Part shown: positions 37,501 through 45,136 of the stretch, piece after piece
How positions within the stretch are numbered: position 1 is the first letter of the stretch
Layout of the letters: every line of letters begins with the position of its first letter
Source: Saprospiraceae bacterium
GTDB taxonomy: Bacteria > Bacteroidota > Bacteroidia > Chitinophagales > Saprospiraceae
Assembly: GCA_021604865.1 (NCBI GenBank)
Contig: BQJU01000006.1
Span: forward strand, 62,001-126,000
Direction of reading: 5' to 3'
DNA length: 64,000 nucleotides
Notes under the pieces: model-generated
What the model saw: only the letters and a program-made list of their open reading frames with translations
What the model was told of the DNA's origin: nothing
The model's database searches: none
Position numbers and translations under genes: made by a program

Positions 37501-40500
37501 ATTGTTATACCCCACAACTGACCCTTGATGGTAGTCATTCGGATACTGGTACCAATTATACCTATGCCTGGAGTTCTGATGATGGAACCTTTCTATCTAC
37601 TACTGATTCCACTAGCGTCGACATTGCAGATGGTGGCCTTTATACTTTTATGGTTACTGATTTGACCAATGGTTGTATGACTAGCATGGAAATAAACGTT
37701 CCCGAAAACCTGGAGGTCCCTCTAGCTGATCCCGGCCTCTCCCAGGAATTGGATTGTGAAACCTCAACGGCCATGCTGGATGGTAATGGTTCCAGTACTG
37801 GCGGGGATATTACCTATTTATGGCAAACGGAAAATGGCTTCATTATTGGCGATTCTACCACACTCAACCTCACCGTAGGTGAAGCGGGAGATTACCAATT
37901 GATCGTAACCAATGTGGAAAATGGCTGTACCGCAGAAAATATAGTAAGTGTAATGGAGAACAGCAATGCTCCAATTGTTCAAGCCCAGGTTCACGGGATT
38001 CTGACCTGTGACCAAAATCAAATCACCATTGACGCAATTGGGTCGGACAGTGGCAGCCAGTTTGAAATACAATGGACAGGAAATAACGGCCAGGAGATTG
38101 TCAATCCTTCCAGCTTGACTCCTACCGTCAACGAACCGGGCGTTTATACCCTAAGCATTTTTAATGTAGACAATAGCTGTTTGAGTACGTTGAGCTTACC
38201 GGTCAGCCAAAATATTGTTGCCCCCACCATTGATGTGGGACCGGATGGATTGATTAATTGTTATGAACCAATTTTCAACCTGGAAGGCTCGATTACAGAT
38301 GCTGGACCGGATTACCAAATCAATTGGATAAGCCCTATTGGAATCATTCCTGGTGCCAATGGTCTAAGCCAGTTGGTTGATACTCCAGGAACCTATCTTT
38401 TTTCAGTACAAAATAATGTCAATGGTTGTTTAAGCCAGGACTCAATTACCGTCGCAGCAGATCAAATTCCACCCAATATTACTGCCGGACCGGATATGGT
38501 CCTCAATTGTGCTACGCCAAGTCTTAACTTACAGGGTAATCTCCTACATTCACTGCCCAATTTTGAGTTGGTATGGCAACTTCCGGATGGAATGGTCTTA
38601 CCTGAAGAGGATATCTTTAATCCAACCATCGAAGAACCCGGCCAATACCAGCTAACCGTTACCAATCTGGAAAATGGGTGTTCAAGCCAGGATGAAGTGC
38701 TTATTGCTGCCAATTTTGCCTATCCCGAAGCGGACGCTGGTTCACAAATGACCTTAAACTGCGATGATACTACACTGACAATAAATGGTTTAAATTCATC
38801 ACAAGGCAATTTATACAGTTACAATTGGACCACATCTGATGGTCATTTATTAGCCGATAATACAACACTGCAACCTCAGGTTGACGCTCCGGGGAATTAC
38901 CAACTCATTGTGACAAATACCGAAAGTTTTTGCCGCGATACAGCTAGTGTGAGCATCTTACAGGATATCCAGTCTCCCATCGTAAACATCGCTCTACCTG
39001 AAGAGCTGACCTGCGAAAGAACGACGATTCAGCTCGACGCTTCGGGTTCAAGTAACGGGCCTCAATTTGAATACACCTGGAGTAGTCCGGATGGCCATAT
39101 TATTAGTGGGGGCAACAACATCACTTCCCTGGTAGACGAACCCGGGATGTACCAATTGTTAGTTTACAATCAAGAAAATGGGTGTACTGCTCTGGCCCAA
39201 ACCCAGGTCACCCGCGATCCGAATATTCCGGTTGCGGATGCCGGCCTTCCACTCACACTCACTTGCACCCAGACTACGGGTATGCTGGATGGTTCGGGTT
39301 CCAGTGCCGGTGCAAATGTGATCTACAATTGGGAAAGCCTTGACGGCAATATGCTGAGTGATCCCAATCAACTTTCAATAATGGTTGACCATCCGGGATT
39401 ATTTGTGTTGCATGTTACCAATCTCGATAATAACTGTATAGACAGGGATACTATTCCAGTCAGCATTGATACGCTTGCACCTTTGGCCATAGCTAATGTA
39501 AATGAATTATTGAGCTGTAGCCAAACGACCGTCTCACTTTCAGGAGCAGGATCGAGCAGTGGAGCAGCATTTTCTTATAACTGGTCCTCCCCTATTGGCA
39601 ATAGTATACAAAACCCCTCTTCTCTGGAACCAATCATTTCCATTGATGGCATTTACCACCTACAGGTAGTTAATGAAAATAATGGTTGTATTTCGGAAAC
39701 GGAAGTCAATGTCGGCATTGACACCCTGGCACCATTGATAACAATTGCCAACCCAGACTTGCTAACCTGTAGCCTCACTTCACTTGAACTATCCGCCCAG
39801 ACGCAGGCTGCACATGATTTTGTCGCTTCCTGGTCGACCACAAACGGTTCCATTATTGAAGGAGGAAATAGCCTGACGCCCCTTATTGAAGAACCCGGTA
39901 ATTATCAGCTGCTCATTGAGGATATCATAAATGGCTGCTCAACTACGACCAGTATAACTGTTGATGAAAATGTAACCATACCAGATGCCGTGGCTGGTGC
40001 AGATAACCTGTTGACTTGTGCCGTAACCGCACTGCAACTTGATGGCAACCAGAGTAGCAACGGACATCATACCTATCTTTGGACCACTACTGAAGGCAAT
40101 ATTCAGTCTGGGGAACTTGGTTTGTCCCCCACCATTACCGCTCCGGGAAGCTATACCCTTGAAGTAACAGATACAGAAAATGGATGCCAAGCAACTGATG
40201 TCGTTACCATCAATCAGGATGTCGATTCTCCTCAAATCAGCCTGATTCCTCCTGCCCAATTGACTTGTTTGGTCAATGCCGTGCCTCTCAATAGTCAAAC
40301 TGATGAAACAACAGATGCATACACTTTCCAATGGTACAATGACAGTGGTTTGCCTATTGCCAATGCAACTGAGCAAAATTTAAACGTAACGCAGGCAGGT
40401 ACCTACCAGCTTGTGGTAACCAATACGGTCAATGGCTGTTCAGAAACCATCCAAGGAACAGTAGAACAAAATATCCAACCCCCTACTGCTGAGGCGGGAA

Positions 40501-41504
40501 CTTCCGGAATTTTGACTTGTAAAACCACCGAGCTTTCCCTGGATGGAGGAGCTTCTTCAAGTGGACCTGGCTATACTTATACCTGGCAGGGTAATGGCCT
40601 GATTAATGGCATGAATTCACTCCAACCCGTCATTAACCAGCCTGGCATGTACACCCTGATGGTAACGGATACCGGTAACGGATGTACCGATGAAGACCAG
40701 GTTGAGGTCATCCGGGAAGTCCCCAGAGATGCCAGTCTGACTATTGACCCAGGGCCTTGTGTAGGTGATTTTTCCTCTATACAGGTCGAAACCGTGGAAG
40801 GAGGCTTTGGCCCCTATACCTATTCTATCGATGGAGGGTTTTCATTTCAAGCTACGCCTTCTTTCCCTCGTTTGGAGGCTGGTCTTTACCCGGTTGTGGT
40901 CAGGGATAGAAATGATTGCGATTTCAGTATGACCGCTCACCTACCTGAGCCTTTGGATTTACAGATAAACTTGGACCCCCAAATTACGATCCACTTAGGA
41001 GAAACCGTCAACTTATACGCCCAGGTCAATATCCCGGAATCACAAATCAGTAGTATCACCTGGATTCCAGGAGATAGCCTTTCCTGCAATGATTGTCTCA
41101 ATCCTATTGCCCGACCTACTCATAGCAATAGTTATTTGGTTCAGGTAATCAGTGAAGAAGGTTGTGAAAGCACCGCAACTGTTGCCCTGCGGGTAGATCG
41201 GCGACCGGCCATTTATATTCCCAATGCCTTTTCTCCTAATAATCAGGATGGGACCAATGATCGCTTTTATGTATTTGCCAAACCGGGATTTGTGAAAAAG
41301 GTCAACTCCTTGATGGTGTTTAACCGATGGGGAGAATTGGTATATCAGGTTTACAATTTCCCGCCCAATGACCCGCAATTTGGTTGGGATGGCAAACATC
41401 GGGGCCAATTGCTCAATCCAGCAGTATTTGTTTATTGGACAGAGGTGGAGTTGATTGATGGCACCGTGCTATTGTTGAAAGGGGATGTTACTTTGGTAAA
41501 TTAA
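34545..41504 (+). CDS. Giant T9SS type B protein with choice-of-anchor L domain and 15 Cys-pair repeats
   Basis: 2319 aa from the ATG at 34545, where the signal peptide (MKSALPFVLLMFFLPLHSQ) starts; the open frame extends 25 codons upstream to a TTG at 34470 without a signal-like sequence. The architecture is that of the preceding gene: unrecognised N-terminal domain to about 120, choice-of-anchor L (about 123-374), Calx-beta-like, Ig-like, two SprB-type repeats. Then come fifteen repeats of about 84 residues (about 807-2061; 36963-40728), a SprB-like module and the type B sorting domain (about 2222-2319, YIPNAFSPNNQDGTNDRF). Repeats 1-4 and 8-15 pair in order with repeats 1-12 of the neighbour; repeats 5-7 (37974-38726) are extra and account for the length difference. 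The gene ends 4 bp from the convergent methyltransferase gene. Confidence 0.92.
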   Translation: MKSALPFVLLMFFLPLHSQTISIQVDQPYLRTPIDHHGKIQQLELCGLKKGKSYTLIASDKQRNCTHKISIENPTKSRQTSPTQTYFIATESCQKVRFEPGCLSHEAASLSVYCEDCEGTRYEKIMAGITTANNSNAQNLIQDVFIGGGCFEVAGAFKRGATGQIGTFSNGTSSIGIEDGIILSTGNIASSAGPNQFPNTGTDYGIFSNDPDLTELTGGTSSMFDVASIEFDFTPTVNQISFQYVFASEEYCEWVGSQYNDVFGFFIRGPGINGDFFLNADNIAVLPGNGDYVAINSVNSSSNQGFYHDNSPNTTACSTGEQFALGTIAYDGFTTVLTAVANVIPCQTYHIKLAIGDRGDGAFDSAVFLQANSFAAGSTTNMTATILGPSVSQTTAYESCGSAVVTFERFTNDLSEDFVVNFSLSPSSTATPGVDYSAFPTTIVIPAGQSSVSIPIEIFGDLIIEGIETIILELQGACTCESNSLIIEIIDPPPIDLYMADILVCENQSTTISPSVSGGTPGYTYQWSNGGTDASLQVDIGTEPQPYSLTVTDVCGQVQASGLVVYPNAPAAELSGTDSICQGNFEAALQVEFSGIGPFDLTYSVSGFVTTITNIYANPFMLPADLPGTYQLVNVSASGCPGEVSGLGEVGIAEVVVDVDANPVSCYGEADGEILLAPTGGTAPYSFNWNQGLPNADTISALGPGNYAVTITDATGCVANTTATIEEPEEMVVSLIAVEDIDCTNADGGEIAIAVSGGSGGYTFNWSDGSVDSVLTNAGAGNYTLLVTDASGCQAELAATIEDFIDYPTAVANVSGVINCLQSEVLLDPEGSSIGNEFSYEWLDESGSLLSSSQDALSQDQPGDYSLIITNQQNHCRDTAQLTVLLDIIPPIAEAGVSDTLTCTQSSFQLDGSQSSTGNHFVYSWTTEGGHFVDTPNEMSPTIDGPGLYILQLTNNINGCVDLDSVTIAENTVSPFVEIAPPGIINCYTPQLTLDGSHSDTGTNYTYAWSSDDGTFLSTTDSTSVDIADGGLYTFMVTDLTNGCMTSMEINVPENLEVPLADPGLSQELDCETSTAMLDGNGSSTGGDITYLWQTENGFIIGDSTTLNLTVGEAGDYQLIVTNVENGCTAENIVSVMENSNAPIVQAQVHGILTCDQNQITIDAIGSDSGSQFEIQWTGNNGQEIVNPSSLTPTVNEPGVYTLSIFNVDNSCLSTLSLPVSQNIVAPTIDVGPDGLINCYEPIFNLEGSITDAGPDYQINWISPIGIIPGANGLSQLVDTPGTYLFSVQNNVNGCLSQDSITVAADQIPPNITAGPDMVLNCATPSLNLQGNLLHSLPNFELVWQLPDGMVLPEEDIFNPTIEEPGQYQLTVTNLENGCSSQDEVLIAANFAYPEADAGSQMTLNCDDTTLTINGLNSSQGNLYSYNWTTSDGHLLADNTTLQPQVDAPGNYQLIVTNTESFCRDTASVSILQDIQSPIVNIALPEELTCERTTIQLDASGSSNGPQFEYTWSSPDGHIISGGNNITSLVDEPGMYQLLVYNQENGCTALAQTQVTRDPNIPVADAGLPLTLTCTQTTGMLDGSGSSAGANVIYNWESLDGNMLSDPNQLSIMVDHPGLFVLHVTNLDNNCIDRDTIPVSIDTLAPLAIANVNELLSCSQTTVSLSGAGSSSGAAFSYNWSSPIGNSIQNPSSLEPIISIDGIYHLQVVNENNGCISETEVNVGIDTLAPLITIANPDLLTCSLTSLELSAQTQAAHDFVASWSTTNGSIIEGGNSLTPLIEEPGNYQLLIEDIINGCSTTTSITVDENVTIPDAVAGADNLLTCAVTALQLDGNQSSNGHHTYLWTTTEGNIQSGELGLSPTITAPGSYTLEVTDTENGCQATDVVTINQDVDSPQISLIPPAQLTCLVNAVPLNSQTDETTDAYTFQWYNDSGLPIANATEQNLNVTQAGTYQLVVTNTVNGCSETIQGTVEQNIQPPTAEAGTSGILTCKTTELSLDGGASSSGPGYTYTWQGNGLINGMNSLQPVINQPGMYTLMVTDTGNGCTDEDQVEVIREVPRDASLTIDPGPCVGDFSSIQVETVEGGFGPYTYSIDGGFSFQATPSFPRLEAGLYPVVVRDRNDCDFSMTAHLPEPLDLQINLDPQITIHLGETVNLYAQVNIPESQISSITWIPGDSLSCNDCLNPIARPTHSNSYLVQVISEEGCESTATVALRVDRRPAIYIPNAFSPNNQDGTNDRFYVFAKPGFVKKVNSLMVFNRWGELVYQVYNFPPNDPQFGWDGKHRGQLLNPAVFVYWTEVELIDGTVLLLKGDVTLVN
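36963..40728 (+). repeat. 15 tandem coding repeats of about 251 bp
   Basis: Protein-level repeats of 81-85 (mostly 83-84) residues inside the 2319-aa protein. Conserved positions: L-[NTSD]-C near residue 10-12, LDGS near 19-22, Y-x-W near 32-34, PG-x-Y near 55-58 and NGC near 67-69. The DNA has diverged strongly, so these are old duplications rather than recent slippage. Confidence 0.85.
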
Positions 41505-41508
41505 GTGC

Positions 41509-42150
41509 CTATTTAAAGGCCACAAGCAGATGATAGTTAAAAATCTGCCCCTTTTTCAGGAATAGTTCTTGTTGAATGGCACACTCCCGGGATTGTAGCA
41601 TATTTCTGTATTCATCAAGATCATATTGGTGCGGATGCAGGATATCTCCCGGAAGTAAGCGAAATATTTTCTTGAGCACCTCATAATTGTGGGTATCAAT
41701 GGATAGCAGCAATTGGCCGCCAGGTTTTAGTGCACAAATCAGCCGATCCATCGCTAGCTCAATATTGGCAACATGATTGATCGCATTCAGGCAAAAGATT
41801 GTATCATAGGTATTTTCTGCTTCCAGGTTTTCCAAAGCAGCATGAATGAAATTTACCTGGGGATAATCCGACCGGTTAAAGTGGGGTAAATTGGCCTCAT
41901 AAGCATCCAGCAGGGGATCAAGAGCATCAATTTCCACATTTTTTAATACCATAAAAATTCCAGCCGGGCCACAACCGGCGTCGAGGACCTTACTTCCTGG
42001 CTTGGGTATAAAAGCCGCTTGACGCAATACTCGATTCCAATATTCCCGTTTTTTTCCAAGATAAATGATTGGTTCCTGCTTTCGCAAATAGGACTGCCAC
42101 CAACGAATTTCAGCAGCTTGCGCTATTTTCCATCTTAGTTTCGAGAACAT
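41509..42150 (-). CDS. SAM-dependent methyltransferase, class I
   Basis: 213 aa from the ATG at 42150 (MFSKLRWKIAQAAEIRWW). The open frame runs further upstream, but that extension would overlap the divergent Smr gene and has no family similarity. Motif I VLDAGCGPAGIF (about residues 50-61), an acidic residue ending strand 2 in IDALDPLLDAYE, and motif IV YDTIFCLNAINHVAN mark the Rossmann-type methyltransferase fold. The substrate is not evident; the FNYHLLVAFK C-terminus is typical of small-molecule or lipid methyltransferases. It is convergent with the last giant gene (4 bp apart) and divergent from the Smr gene, with a possible promoter at 42185-42212. Confidence 0.85.
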   Translation of the reverse strand: MFSKLRWKIAQAAEIRWWQSYLRKQEPIIYLGKKREYWNRVLRQAAFIPKPGSKVLDAGCGPAGIFMVLKNVEIDALDPLLDAYEANLPHFNRSDYPQVNFIHAALENLEAENTYDTIFCLNAINHVANIELAMDRLICALKPGGQLLLSIDTHNYEVLKKIFRLLPGDILHPHQYDLDEYRNMLQSRECAIQQELFLKKGQIFNYHLLVAFK

Positions 42151-42184
42151 TGGATTGCATTTTTGAAAAATGGTACCTTTACCG

Positions 42185-42212
42185 CAAATGTAATAGATAA
42201 TGTTATTCTCAA
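42185..42212 (-). promoter_or_regulatory. Possible promoter of the methyltransferase gene
   Basis: On the minus strand TTG (42210-42212), a 17-bp spacer and TACATTTG (42185-42192), 34 bp before the ATG. The -33 element lies inside the start of the divergent gene. Confidence 0.35.
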
Positions 42213-43237
42213 TAGGTACCAAGGTTAAATTTCTACATAGCAGCGATGAAGGAGTCGTCACCGGGCTACTATCAGAGGAGATGGTCAATGTGCTGTTGAA
42301 AGGTGAAGACATGGAGATTCCGGTCTTTGTAGAAGACTTGATCCGTATTGAGGATGAGCAACCTACGGTGAAAGCAAAAATTGTTCCCGGGCCCAAGCCT
42401 AAAACCATTACTCCCCCAGAGTCGCCACCAGCAGAGATCCAATATACCATCCTCAAAAGTGTCGGTTTGCAATTGGCCTTTGAGCCTATCCCACATAAAG
42501 ATGGCACGGTAGAGAAGTATAAAATCTTCTTGATCAATGACACCAAATATCATTTACTGGTGACTTTTGTCCTCTACCTACAGGGACAACAGAAGATTCG
42601 CTTCAATGGCAAATTAAACGGTGTTGCCCTGTTGCCCGTAGGTGAATTGGCCTTTGATCAACTCAACGATGGCCCTGAAGTAAGTATCGAATCCTGGAGG
42701 TTGACCACAGAAGGTACAGGTAGTAAACTGGAAAAGAAACTCAAAATTAAGGCCAAACAATTTTTCAGGCGGAAGGTTACGGCGCCACTGCTCAATAAAC
42801 CCGTGCATTTATTTCGCATTTTTGAGGACCTAAAAACGTCAGATTTCCGCAATCCTAAAAGTGAAGACCTTCAATCGTACACAAAACGCAATGTACGCCC
42901 TTCGGCCAAACCTCCTGAGTCTATTTACAATCTTTTTGATGTCCAGGAATTTGCAGAATTTATTCCCGAAATCGACCTGCATATTGAAAAGCTGGTGGCC
43001 AATTCCACCAAGATTAATAAAGGAGAAATTCTACGCATTCAAATGGCCCATTTTGACAACTATCTTCAGCAAGCCATCCGCCTGGGTGTCGAGCGGGTTT
43101 TCATCATCCATGGGGTTGGTGAAGGCAAACTCCGCGATGCCATCGCCACTCGCTTGTTAAACAATCCGGAAGTGGTTTCTTTTAAGAATGAATACCATCA
43201 CCGCTATGGTTATGGGGCTACGGAGGTGTTGTTTTAG
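42200..43237 (+). CDS. DUF2027 and Smr domain protein
   Basis: 345 aa. The N-terminal part (about 1-60: IGTKVKFLHSSDEGVVTGLL, then DMEIPVFVEDLIRIE) and the following beta-rich region match DUF2027 proteins of Bacteroidota. The C-terminal about 85 residues form a Smr (small MutS-related) domain: EIDLHIEKLV (about 258), an IQMAHFDNYLQQAIRLGVER helix, IIHGVGEGKLRDAI and a terminal YHHRYGYGATEV. Smr domains can act as DNA or RNA endonucleases; the D-L-H and H-G-x-G motifs are both present. The real substrate of the DUF2027-Smr fusion is unknown. It is divergent from the methyltransferase gene; the left tip of the dispersed repeat (GCGCATGTTTG) lies just after its stop. Confidence 0.88.
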   Translation: MLFSIGTKVKFLHSSDEGVVTGLLSEEMVNVLLKGEDMEIPVFVEDLIRIEDEQPTVKAKIVPGPKPKTITPPESPPAEIQYTILKSVGLQLAFEPIPHKDGTVEKYKIFLINDTKYHLLVTFVLYLQGQQKIRFNGKLNGVALLPVGELAFDQLNDGPEVSIESWRLTTEGTGSKLEKKLKIKAKQFFRRKVTAPLLNKPVHLFRIFEDLKTSDFRNPKSEDLQSYTKRNVRPSAKPPESIYNLFDVQEFAEFIPEIDLHIEKLVANSTKINKGEILRIQMAHFDNYLQQAIRLGVERVFIIHGVGEGKLRDAIATRLLNNPEVVSFKNEYHHRYGYGATEVLF

Positions 43238-43282
43238 CGCATGTTTGACTGGAAGAATGACGGCTTGCTCTTCCATTAATTC

Positions 43283-43501
43283 CTATAGATTATTTTGCAC
43301 CATCCTTCTTATTTTCACCGCTTTTTCAAAGTGGTCAAGCTTATGCTTCATAATCCACCACTCGGCAACTTCCATTAATAGTTTTGGATTGTCATTTTTA
43401 TTAGCGAAAAAGGCATAAAATGAAAGTCCTACATCCACTCCTTTCTTTTCAATTTTCTTATCGCAAATTTCAATTATTTTTTGCCTTATCATTTCATTCA
43501 T
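43283..43501 (-). CDS. Small hypothetical helical protein
   Basis: 72 aa from the ATG at 43501; an in-frame TTG at 43510 and an ATG at 43492 are alternatives. No family recognised. It is lysine-rich and predicted helical, with MNEMIRQKIIEICDKKIEKK at the start and two aromatic clusters (LSFYAFFANK, EVAEWWIMKHK). It starts 12 bp after the stop of the DUF4442 gene on the same strand, which argues for a real cotranscribed gene. No membrane segment or signal peptide. Function unknown. Confidence 0.55.
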   Translation of the reverse strand: MNEMIRQKIIEICDKKIEKKGVDVGLSFYAFFANKNDNPKLLMEVAEWWIMKHKLDHFEKAVKIRRMVQNNL

Positions 43502-43513
43502 TGTTTTCAATAG

Positions 43514-44029
43514 TTATGGCTGTTTTTGATCTTTTCTTTTCTTTTGGTAATATTCTCTGCTTGCTATGTAAATCACCTTTTCGATTTCAGCATAAACGCT
43601 CCCCTCTTTATCGGTTAGGTTAACACTGAGTTTGAAGTCTTTTTCTTGATCCTGATTTATTTCCTGCTTAATTTGTTCAAGCAGCTCATCTGTTATCTTG
43701 AATGCTGCAAACAGGGTCTTATTGCCTGGCTTTCTGAATCTAATAGTGGCAGATTTATCCCACACTACATAATTTTTACCCAGTATATTAATAAGCTGAA
43801 CCATATAGATGCCGTCCACACAACTGTACATGTGTCCACCATATATTGTTCCCACATAGTTTTTTGTTTTATAATTTAGGCGCAATTTAATTTTCACATA
43901 CTTCAAATCATCACTTACCTCGATCAACCGTCCTCCTGTTCTTCGGTACATCGGAGAAAGGTTAAACAATATTTTAAACAACCGCCCTCGGCCAATGATG
44001 CTCGATATTTTATTAAATAATTTTCCCAT
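43514..44029 (-). CDS. DUF4442 hotdog-fold thioesterase-like protein
   Basis: 171 aa. The sequence follows the DUF4442/PaaI-like hotdog pattern: NLSPMYRRTGGRLIEVSDDL, KIKLRLNYKTKNYVGTIYGG and HMYSCVDGIYMVQLINIL with the long central helix, then DKSATIRFRKPGNKTLFAAF. Members are related to acyl-CoA thioesterases, but the catalytic residues vary and the substrate is not established. The extra tail of about 15 lysine-rich residues (YYQKKRKDQKQP) is not part of the fold. It is the first gene of a two-gene unit with the small helical protein; no promoter match was found upstream. Confidence 0.8.
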   Translation of the reverse strand: MGKLFNKISSIIGRGRLFKILFNLSPMYRRTGGRLIEVSDDLKYVKIKLRLNYKTKNYVGTIYGGHMYSCVDGIYMVQLINILGKNYVVWDKSATIRFRKPGNKTLFAAFKITDELLEQIKQEINQDQEKDFKLSVNLTDKEGSVYAEIEKVIYIASREYYQKKRKDQKQP

Positions 44030-44214
44030 CTTATCTTTCAGTTATTTCTTATTTTTCAAAAAACCCATCCATATAACCAGAGAGCTTGCTGAATCTGAAA
44101 AAAGGGCATGAATTTCACCAGCAACCATATAGCTGTAATTGGTTGTCGTGAAAAGCCAACCAGCATTGCAAAATTGCAGGCATTGCAAGAAAAAAACTAA
44201 TAATTTCGCTTGAT

Positions 44215-44298
44215 CTATGTTAGGTTATTTTTCCTAATTCTACTGAGACTTTCAGGGTGTATACCCAGATACTTTGCGATTTTAAAAGGAATATCCTG
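44215..44298 (-). pseudogene. Remnant of a Crp/Fnr family regulator (C-terminal helix-turn-helix end)
   Basis: The minus strand ends in IAKYLGIHPESLSRIRK followed by NNLT and a stop. This is the characteristic recognition-helix end of Bacteroidota Crp/Fnr regulators (IAxYLGITPExLSRIRK). The roughly 190 residues that should precede it are absent: upstream the frame turns into unrelated sequence (about 44299-44400) containing the palindrome GGCGC-AAAGG-GCGCC (44360-44374), and then the GmhB-like gene. It is best read as a decayed gene fragment left by deletion or insertion. Confidence 0.6.
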
Positions 44299-44403
44299 TA
44301 CGACTATCACAAAACCGAGGCCATCACCAATGCTTTGGGCATACATTTCAATCTCAAGCGGCGCAAAGGGCGCCAAGATAACGCTGAGAAGATAGGCCAA
44401 TTT

Positions 44404-45045
44404 TCACTCCCCGCTCCCTGCATCTCTCCGATGAATAAAATCAGAAGAGCTACTCCGTTTTTCCTCAATCAACCCCAGCAATTCCAACAACCCACCACAC
44501 CGAAAATCCGCTAACTTCTCCGGTTGTTTGCTTTCCAGATCATCAACTTTCTCCACTTCTTCCGGGTTAGTCATGATCAAAACGGTAGTCATACCCAGGT
44601 TTTTACCAAATTGAAGGTCCGTAATGGAATCACCTACCATTAGGGCATGTTCAAAACTGATTTGCGGGAAATGCTGCTTTGCTTTTATCGCCATGCCTGG
44701 TGCTGGTTTTCGGCAATTGGGCACCTGAGTATGTAACTCCGGGCAGTGAAGCAGGAGGTCAAAGTTGCCTCCGAGCCGCCGTACTTCTGCCTGCATATTT
44801 CCATGAATCGCCGCCAAGTCTTCCTCACTCATCAGGCCCTTTTTTATGCCTTGTTGGTTGGTCACCAGAATGGTTTTTCCAAAAAAACGATTCAGACCAG
44901 CAATCGCCTTCGGCACACCAGGCAACCACTCAAATTCGGCCCATTGCCTTACATATCTTCCTGGCAAACGGCGGTTGATCACCCCATCACGGTCGAGGAA
45001 TAAGGTGGAATGTGGGTAGGCCAGAATTTTTTGTAATGAATTCAT
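44404..45045 (-). CDS. HAD-family phosphatase, GmhB-like (heptose bisphosphate phosphatase)
   Basis: 213 aa. HAD motif I is FLDRDGVINRR (nucleophile Asp18, acid/base Asp20), motif II is in ILVTNQQGI, motif III is the Lys in CRKPAPGM (about 120), and motif IV is in MVGDSITDLQFGKNLGM. The size and the Cys-His-Cys loop (HCPELHTQVPNCRKP) are those of histidinol/heptose bisphosphate phosphatases such as GmhB, with slightly altered metal-ligand spacing (GmhB usually has CxH-x5-CxC). The C-terminal tail after about 190 (EEKRSSSSDFIHRRDAGSGE) looks unstructured and adjoins decayed DNA. Downstream of a SIS isomerase and two glycosyltransferases, consistent with heptose synthesis for surface glycans. 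Confidence 0.82.
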   Translation of the reverse strand: MNSLQKILAYPHSTLFLDRDGVINRRLPGRYVRQWAEFEWLPGVPKAIAGLNRFFGKTILVTNQQGIKKGLMSEEDLAAIHGNMQAEVRRLGGNFDLLLHCPELHTQVPNCRKPAPGMAIKAKQHFPQISFEHALMVGDSITDLQFGKNLGMTTVLIMTNPEEVEKVDDLESKQPEKLADFRCGGLLELLGLIEEKRSSSSDFIHRRDAGSGE

Positions 45046-45136
45046 GATCGATAAATTACGCAGTTAACGGGTAAAATGTACCAGATTATTCCTTTAAATC
45101 AGGATGAAATACGGATAAAATGGGTTTTCTCCAGGT

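Noticed and set aside
30661-40728. Regular repeats as a possible CRISPR array or satellite DNA
   Set aside because: The period is about 251 bp, in frame, with protein-level conservation and strongly diverged DNA; these are coding repeats.
42151-42546. Upstream extension of the methyltransferase frame
   Set aside because: It would overlap 347 bp of the Smr gene on the other strand; the family N-terminus fits the ATG at 42150.
44257-44514. 85-codon plus-strand frame over the Crp/Fnr relic
   Set aside because: No domain, overlaps the end of the GmhB-like gene on the other strand, and is explained by decayed DNA.
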